From NCBI RefSeq assembly GCF_009380215.1, contig NZ_WHUG01000012.1, positions 116,824 through 180,823 on the forward strand: DNA of 64,000 bases, given 5' to 3'. The notes beneath the pieces are model-generated. The model ran no database searches and had not been told where the DNA came from. It saw only the letters and a program-made list of their open reading frames with translations. The translations under genes and the position numbers were made by a program. Shown in pieces: positions 59,401 through 64,000 of this stretch (position 1 is the first letter of the stretch; every line of letters starts with the position of its first letter). The stretch comes from Rugamonas aquatica. GTDB lineage: Bacteria; Pseudomonadota; Gammaproteobacteria; Burkholderiales; Burkholderiaceae_D.

Positions 59401-60293
59401 GCCAACCGGTCCGGGGCGGTGCCGACGCGCTGGCCCGGATTCAACGCCTCCAGTCCCAGCAAGGCCGCCGAATGGTCGGCCTGCGGGATGGTTTCCGCCA
59501 GCGTCTGGTAGCGCTCCGTGACCAGCTGCGTCACCGGCAAGGCGATGCCCGCCGCTTCCGCCGCCGCCAGGATATTGCGCTGATCCTTCAGCTGCGTCTT
59601 CACCTGTCCACCGGCGACGAAATTCCGCTCCAGCATGCGCTGGCCGTGCACGTCGAGGATTTTGCTTTCGGCGAAGCCGCCGCGTATGGCCGCGCGCATC
59701 GCCGTCGGATCGGCGCCGGCCGCCTGTGCCAGCAGCAAGGCTTCGGCCACGATGTTGATGGTGGCGCCGACGATCAGCTGATTGCACAGCTTGGCCACCT
59801 GGCCGCTGCCGGCCGGGCCCACCAGCGTCGGCCGGCCCATCGCCGCCAGCACCGGTTGCAGCTCGGCGAAATCTTCCGCGCTGCCGCCCGCCATGATGGC
59901 CAGCGTACCCGCCGCCGCGCCGCCGACGCCGCCCGATACCGGCGCATCGACAAAGCGCCTGCCCTGCGCCGTCAGCAGCGCATGGAATTCCTGTGCTTCC
60001 GATTGCCGGGTCGAGCTCATGTCCACCCACAGCGCGCGCGGCGCCAGCGCCGGCAAGGCGTCCTGCATCACGGCGCCGACGACGGGGCCGGCCTCCAGCA
60101 TCGAGATGACGATGTCGGCATCGCGCACCGCATCGGCCAGTTCGGCGGCTGCGCGGGCGCCGGCATCGGCCAGCGCGGCGGCCTTGGCATAGGTGCGGTT
60201 CCATGCCGTCACGGCATGGCCGGCCGCCAGCAGGCGACGCACCATCGGATCTCCCATCAAGCCAATACCGAGAAAAGCAATTTGCGTAGACAA
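59397..60293 (-). CDS. 3-hydroxyisobutyrate dehydrogenase-family oxidoreductase
   Basis: 298 residues if the TTG at 60293 is used, which has GGAG at the proper distance; TTG codons at 60299 and 60305 are also in frame, and there is no nearby upstream ATG. N-terminal Rossmann fold with the glycine motif AFLGIGLMGDPMVRRLLAAGH, then VDAPVSGGVGGAAAGTLAIMAGG and the catalytic lysine in GSGQVAKLCNQLIVG. Reduces or oxidises 2-hydroxyacid semialdehydes such as tartronate semialdehyde or 3-hydroxyisobutyrate; the substrate is unresolved. Confidence 0.92.
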   Translation of the reverse strand: MSTQIAFLGIGLMGDPMVRRLLAAGHAVTAWNRTYAKAAALADAGARAAAELADAVRDADIVISMLEAGPVVGAVMQDALPALAPRALWVDMSSTRQSEAQEFHALLTAQGRRFVDAPVSGGVGGAAAGTLAIMAGGSAEDFAELQPVLAAMGRPTLVGPAGSGQVAKLCNQLIVGATINIVAEALLLAQAAGADPTAMRAAIRGGFAESKILDVHGQRMLERNFVAGGQVKTQLKDQRNILAAAEAAGIALPVTQLVTERYQTLAETIPQADHSAALLGLEALNPGQRVGTAPDRLA

Positions 60294-60409
60294 TTCCAAC
60301 TCCAAAGATAGACAAAATAGCAGCCCGGCCGGAATAATTTCAAGAACCCCGGTACAATCTGGGCAGCCGTATACAACTGAGATACAGCATTAACATTAGC
60401 AAGGATACT

Positions 60410-60955
60410 ATGTTCGCGAAAAAAATGATTGCGGCTGTGGTCGCACTGATGGCCGTGCAAGGTGCATATGCCGACGACAAGCTGGTCGACTCCGTGTCGG
60501 TCGACTACGGCAATGCCGCCAAAGTACAAATGGTGCGTTTCAGCGCCGCCAAGGATTGGAGCGCGCGCTGGTTCCAGTCGAACGGCACGCATCTGAGCGG
60601 CTACTGGGAAGCCAGCGCCGGTTTCTGGAACCAGAGCCAGTACCAGAATATTTCGGGCAAGTCCGCGAGCCTGTGGGACGTGGGCTTCACCCCGGTGTTC
60701 CGCTTTGAGAACGACAACAAGAAGGGCCTGTACTACGAAGGCGGCATCGGCGTGCACCGCCTGTCCAAGCTGTACGACAACGACACCTATCGTTTGTCGA
60801 CCCACTTCCAGTTCGGCGACCACATCGGCATCGGCTACGTGTTCGACAACAACTGGGAAATCGGCGGCAAGATCCAGCACTTCTCGAACGGCGGCTACAA
60901 GAAGCCTAACACCGGCGTCAATTTCCTCGAAATCAAAGCGGCCTACCACTTCTGA
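60410..60955 (+). CDS. pagL: Lipid A 3-O-deacylase, PagL family
   Basis: 181 residues with a signal peptide (MFAKKMIAAVVALMAVQGAYA) and a C-terminal phenylalanine, as expected for an 8-stranded outer-membrane barrel. Removes the acyl chain at position 3 of lipid A. The His-x-Ser catalytic pair is visible in KIQHFSNGGYKKPNTG (H157, S159). The family's third residue, a glutamate expected about 12 residues after the serine, is N171 here, with E174 nearby. AAGGA lies close to the ATG. A perfect long hairpin with T-run follows. Confidence 0.9.
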   Translation: MFAKKMIAAVVALMAVQGAYADDKLVDSVSVDYGNAAKVQMVRFSAAKDWSARWFQSNGTHLSGYWEASAGFWNQSQYQNISGKSASLWDVGFTPVFRFENDNKKGLYYEGGIGVHRLSKLYDNDTYRLSTHFQFGDHIGIGYVFDNNWEIGGKIQHFSNGGYKKPNTGVNFLEIKAAYHF

Positions 60956-60969
60956 TTAAAAAACAATTT

Positions 60970-61060
60970 GGGGTCAAGTCTGACATTCGGACACGAGCCC
61001 TACCGTAACGCTCGTTACGGTAGGGCTCGTGTCCGAATGTCAGACTTGACCCCTTTTTTT
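60970..61060 (+). repeat. Long perfect hairpin, copy 2 (41-bp arms) with T-run
   Basis: Arms 60970-61010 and 61013-61053 are perfect reverse complements. Seven T follow (61054-61060), so it can terminate pagL transcription. The outer GGGGTCAAGTCTGACATT and GGACAC blocks are the same as in copy 1 at 33401; six arm positions differ and all are compensated on the other arm. Confidence 0.92.
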
Positions 61061-61064
61061 TCTT

Positions 61065-62294
61065 TTAAACGTTCGATTCCGCGACAATCTTCCAGTTCTT
61101 GCCTTCCTTGGCCCAGTACTGCTTCTTGCGCACGGCGTGGCGGAATTTGCCGACCACGATCTGCTGCGTGAAATTGCTGACAATGACTTCCTCCTGGCTA
61201 GGCTGACGGAAGTAGCTCGGCTCGGTGACGGTGACGCTGATCTTCTTGGCGCCGGGCAGGAAACGGTTCTTGTCCAGCCACGCGGTCACATCCTCGTCGG
61301 CCGCCGATTTGAAGCGTGGCGAATACAGCGCGCGCAAACCGGCCTCGTCGCGGTTCTCGACATCGCGGCGCCAGGTCTCCACCAGCGCACTGGCCACGCG
61401 CAGGTCGCGCTCCATCTGCTCCTTGCTGACGAACTCCACCTGGTCGCCGATCAGGATAGGCGTCTTGCCGATCTCCACCGTGCGGGTCAGCGTGTTCAGA
61501 TCGTCATTGCTGACCACCACGCAGCCGTCGGTCGACAGCGGCGGACGGCTGAAGGTTTCCGGCGGCGTGCCGTGCACCCAGATGCCTGAACCGCTGCGGC
61601 CCTGCACCTTGTCCCAGTCGTTCGGATAATCGAGCGGCAACGCGCCCTTGCCATACATGTCGGGCAGCTTGACGCCGGGCAGATGGCCGATGATGTAGTA
61701 CACGCCGACCGGCGTGCGCATATCGCCTTCCTTCAGCTTGTTGATGCCGAGCTTGCCCTGGCTGACGTAGAAGTCGGACAGCAGGCGGATCTGGTCGTTG
61801 CGGTTCTCGTACAGATACAGGCGCGAGTGCTTGGCGTCGACAATCAGCGCGTGCTTCTGGTCCTTGCGCATCTGCAGCAGCGCGCGCGGCAGCAAGGCCG
61901 GCGACGGTCTGCCAGGCTCGGCCTGCATGCGCACGGCGGCCTCGCGGCGCAGATCGGCCAGCTTGCCTTCCACCCCTTCCGGCGCGGCGGCGCCCAGCGC
62001 GCTGACGGCGCGGGTATGCATCAACAGGATATCGCCGCGGACCAGGTGGCCGAGGCGGAAATTGGGATAGGCCGCGACCAGCGCGTCGGCCTTTTGCTGG
62101 GCTTCGCGCAGGTTGTGCTGGGCCAGCTCCCTGTAGATATCAGAGAGCTGCTCTTCCGGATTGGCTTTACGGACGACTGGCGCCCGTACAGGCTTTTTTG
62201 CGGCGTAGCTGACCTCTTCCCCCAATCCGACGAGAAGGAGAGCGCACAGCAAACCACCTGCCCGCCAGTGTTTCGAAAATCTAAAGTGTGACAT
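61065..62294 (-). CDS. Exported L,D-transpeptidase with C-terminal NTF2-like domain
   Basis: 409 residues. Hydrophobic signal near residues 12-31, a helical region of about 45-130, the YkuD domain of about 145-290, and an NTF2-like / SnoaL-like tail (about 295-409) ending QYWAKEGKNWKIVAESNV. Catalytic motif: IWVHGTPPETFSRPPLSTDGCVVVS with H241 and C258; the usual SxGC block reads STDGC. It crosslinks peptidoglycan or attaches proteins to it. The start overlaps the upstream gene's stop by one base (TGATG). Confidence 0.92.
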   Translation of the reverse strand: MSHFRFSKHWRAGGLLCALLLVGLGEEVSYAAKKPVRAPVVRKANPEEQLSDIYRELAQHNLREAQQKADALVAAYPNFRLGHLVRGDILLMHTRAVSALGAAAPEGVEGKLADLRREAAVRMQAEPGRPSPALLPRALLQMRKDQKHALIVDAKHSRLYLYENRNDQIRLLSDFYVSQGKLGINKLKEGDMRTPVGVYYIIGHLPGVKLPDMYGKGALPLDYPNDWDKVQGRSGSGIWVHGTPPETFSRPPLSTDGCVVVSNDDLNTLTRTVEIGKTPILIGDQVEFVSKEQMERDLRVASALVETWRRDVENRDEAGLRALYSPRFKSAADEDVTAWLDKNRFLPGAKKISVTVTEPSYFRQPSQEEVIVSNFTQQIVVGKFRHAVRKKQYWAKEGKNWKIVAESNV

Positions 62295-63721
62295 CAGCTA
62301 CCCGAGGACTCCTGCTTGATCTGCCATTTTCCACCATTTTTGACCAGCACGAGCGTCTTCCGGCTTTTTGCGGTGAGACGGTCGGACTCATAGGTCTGGC
62401 GGAATGTGACTTTGGCCGTATTGCCGTTCACAAGCACTTCCGGCCCGCCCACTTCGACGCGGATGCGGCCCTTGCCTTCGATACGGGCACGGCGCTCATC
62501 GGCCCATGCCTTGCGCGACAGGCCTTTCGGCGGTTCGAACTCATGGCTGTAGTAGCCCAGGTAGGAGTCGACGTTCTGCGCGGTCCAGGCCTTGGCCCAG
62601 CCATGAACCTGGGCCAGCACGGCATCGCGTTCGGAGGTGTCCGGCTTGGCGGCTTTTTCAGGTTCAGGCTTGGCTGGTTTGGACGCTTCCACTTTGGCGG
62701 GCTTGGCCGGCTCGGCCTGGGCAACGACCACCGGTGCGGCTTTCGCAGGCGCTGGAGTTGGCGCCGGCGCAGGCTTGGATGGCTCAACCTTGGCGATGAC
62801 CGGTGCCGGCGCAGGAGCCGGCGCGACAGGCTTGGCGGCCACTGGTGCAGGTGTTGGAACCGGTACCGGTGCAGCGGCAACTTTTGCTGCCGGCGTAGGT
62901 GCAGGCGTTGGCGCCGGCGCGGCTGCAACCTTGGCAGCAGGTGTAGGCGCTGGGGCCGGTGCCGCGGCAACTTTGGCGGCCGGTGTCGGCGTCGGCGCGG
63001 GCGGCGTGACCGACAGCGCCGGTATGCGTTGCAGCATGGTCGACTTGCCGGTATCCGGAGGAATTTGCGAGATCAGCGGCGGCGCGGCATTGGCAGCAGT
63101 GGCGGCGGCACGCGGTGGCGTCGCCTGCGGTGCCTGGCTTGGTGCGGCGGCCAGCACAGCGTTCTCCGGCGCAGCAAACTTGGCGCCGGTGGTGGTCGAG
63201 AAGTTGCGCAGCAAGGTCAGCTTGGATTTGGCCGGCGGCGCATTGTTCGCGCCCAGTGCCAGGGCCTTGTCGTAAGCCTGGCTGGCCATTTTGCCGTAGA
63301 CATCGCCCAGGTTCTCGTAGGCCGTCATATAGCTGGGATTGGTGCGGATCGCCTTCTCCAGCGACACGCGCGCCTTGTCGTACTGGCCGCTGGCCGCGTA
63401 CAGCACGGCCAGGTTGTTGTACGGCTCCGGCAGGTCTTTATAGTCCTCGGTCAGCTTGGTGAAAACGGCGATCGCCTCGTCCGATTTGTTTTGCTCGGTC
63501 AGCAGCACGCCTTTCATGAAGCGCATCTGCGGATCGGCTGGGTGTTTGCTCAGGTATTCATTGGTTTTGTTCAGCGCTTCGACAACCTTGCCGGCCTTGG
63601 CCAGTTTGCTGACGTCGGCCATCTCGTCGGCCCGCGCGGGCATGATCGTCAAGATGATTGCCACGATGCCGGCGGACGCCAGGGCACGGTACAGCAGGGT
63701 TGGGGCTGTCTTATTTTTCAT
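62294..63721 (-). CDS. Exported TPR protein with Pro-Ala-rich linker and NTF2-like domain
   Basis: 475 residues from ATG 63721 (MKNKTAPTLLYRALASAGIVAIILTIMPARA), with a signal peptide. Residues about 35-160 form TPR repeats (VFTKLTEDYKDLPEPYNNLAVLYAASGQYDKARVSLEKAI). Then a long Pro/Ala/Lys-rich linker of about 200 residues, with three near-identical units containing PTPAAKVAAAP. The C-terminal 110 residues are an NTF2-like domain (AWTAQNVDSYLGYYSHEF to the end), of the same kind as in the next protein. The ATG has no ribosome binding site of its own, but a leader frame with AAAGGTG overlaps it. Confidence 0.85.
   Translation of the reverse strand: MKNKTAPTLLYRALASAGIVAIILTIMPARADEMADVSKLAKAGKVVEALNKTNEYLSKHPADPQMRFMKGVLLTEQNKSDEAIAVFTKLTEDYKDLPEPYNNLAVLYAASGQYDKARVSLEKAIRTNPSYMTAYENLGDVYGKMASQAYDKALALGANNAPPAKSKLTLLRNFSTTTGAKFAAPENAVLAAAPSQAPQATPPRAAATAANAAPPLISQIPPDTGKSTMLQRIPALSVTPPAPTPTPAAKVAAAPAPAPTPAAKVAAAPAPTPAPTPAAKVAAAPVPVPTPAPVAAKPVAPAPAPAPVIAKVEPSKPAPAPTPAPAKAAPVVVAQAEPAKPAKVEASKPAKPEPEKAAKPDTSERDAVLAQVHGWAKAWTAQNVDSYLGYYSHEFEPPKGLSRKAWADERRARIEGKGRIRVEVGGPEVLVNGNTAKVTFRQTYESDRLTAKSRKTLVLVKNGGKWQIKQESSGS
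62842..63005 (-). repeat. In-gene tandem repeats coding the Pro-Ala linker
   Basis: Three consecutive coding units of about 45 bases specifying PTPAAKVAAAP plus proline-alanine spacers, diverged in DNA but nearly identical in protein. They lie between the TPR and NTF2-like domains and should form an extended periplasmic or wall-spanning arm. Confidence 0.8.
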
Positions 63722-63752
63722 TGAGGTCTGAAGCAAGCGCGAAAGAATACAT
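63711..63752 (-). CDS. Possible 13-codon leader frame overlapping the TPR gene start
   Basis: ATG at 63752 with AAAGGTG about 5 bases upstream; the peptide is MYSFALASDLNEK. Its stop codon lies 8 bases beyond the first base of the TPR gene's ATG, in a different phase. It may supply ribosomes to a gene without its own Shine-Dalgarno sequence. Confidence 0.35.
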   Translation of the reverse strand: MYSFALASDLNEK

Positions 63753-63835
63753 GGTACACCTTTCGTTTCCCCAGATCAAAATCTAGCTTGTATCTTATAT
63801 GCCTCTTTTCGCTACAAAAAAACACGCCAGAATGC

Positions 63836-63868
63836 AAAAAACCCCAACCAAGATCACTTGGTGGGGTT
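63836..63868 (-). terminator. Terminator of the rRNA operon
   Basis: On the minus strand a long stem AACCCCACCAAG / CTTGGTTGGGGTT with one bulge, then five or more T. It lies about 13 bases beyond the 3' end of 5S rRNA. Confidence 0.92.
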
Positions 63869-63881
63869 CTTCATATAACTA

Positions 63882-63996
63882 GCCTGACGATAACCTACTT
63901 TCACACTGGTTGCAGCACTATCATCGGCGCAGAGTTGTTTCACGGTCCTGTTCGGGATGGGAAGGGGTGGGACCAACTTGCTATGGTCATCAGGCA
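63882..63996 (-). rRNA. rrf: 5S ribosomal RNA
   Basis: On the minus strand the sequence begins TGCCTGATGACCATAGCAAG and ends GGTTATCGTCAGGC; the two ends pair as helix I. Core landmarks CCCATCCCGAACAGG, GTGAAAC and CTCTGCGCCGATGATAGT are standard. About 115 nt. The orientation means 23S and 16S lie to the right, outside the window. Confidence 0.97.
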
Positions 63997-64000
63997 TTGA

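Noticed and set aside
63788..64000. Plus-strand frame at the right edge
   Set aside because: Runs antisense through the rRNA terminator and 5S rRNA.

Overview
The window looks like a chromosomal segment of a high-GC betaproteobacterium, most like the Oxalobacteraceae (Massilia / Duganella / Janthinobacterium group). This is inferred from gene content and from family resemblance recalled from memory, not from a search. Genes are packed tightly, with no gap over about 220 bp. I see no prophage, insertion sequence with a transposase, CRISPR array or tRNA. A 5S rRNA gene on the minus strand at the right edge marks the 3' end of an rRNA operon lying beyond the window.

Left part (1-12.1 kb, minus strand): an arginine-catabolism block. 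An ArgR-type AraC regulator with an EamA transporter precedes astC-aruF-aruG-astD-astB (two-subunit arginine succinyltransferase pathway, Pseudomonas aru order without astE/aruE). A very large NAD-glutamate dehydrogenase follows and runs off the left edge. Together they take arginine to succinylglutamate, and glutamate to 2-oxoglutarate. A candidate ArgR operator overlaps the -35 region of the ast promoter. 12.1-15.4 kb holds a MarR regulator coupled to a small protein, an HDOD protein, a candidate small RNA, a glutathione transferase and a WYL regulator.

15.4-21.2 kb is a compartment-free ethanolamine module: permease, TorF-type porin, eutB, eutC and a divergent AraC regulator, with sigma-54-like sites between the permease and the regulator. 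21.2-23.3 kb holds a split chromate transporter with a divergent LysR regulator. 23.3-31.2 kb holds a large exported TPR-like protein and the conserved queA-tgt-yajC-secD-secF cluster. 31.3-37.8 kb holds recG, an MFS transporter with a 38-residue partner, a Gfo/Idh/MocA dehydrogenase, a DUF3025 protein and pyrC. 37.8-43.6 kb holds a YefM-YoeB toxin-antitoxin pair, an unusual Old Yellow Enzyme / quinone-reductase fusion with a divergent LysR regulator, an exported amidohydrolase and an orphan amino-acid ABC ATPase. 43.8-54.7 kb holds a DAACS symporter, an exported M20 peptidase, an Atm1-like ABC exporter, a thioesterase, a Tat-exported PhoD phosphatase, an orphan antitoxin and two tandem fadD genes. 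54.8-63.8 kb holds a lipoprotein aminopeptidase, a molybdopterin oxidoreductase, an M20D amidohydrolase, a 3-hydroxyisobutyrate dehydrogenase relative, PagL, and an L,D-transpeptidase / TPR pair.

Two repeat families cut across the map. One is six copies of a paired-hairpin element built on ATTCCC-N8-GGGAAT, one of them lodged inside a terminator loop. The other is two 41-bp perfect hairpins that share outer arms and differ only at positions compensated in the opposite arm. These, the candidate small RNA, the start codon abutting the secF terminator and the OYE-MDR fusion are the most unusual things seen.
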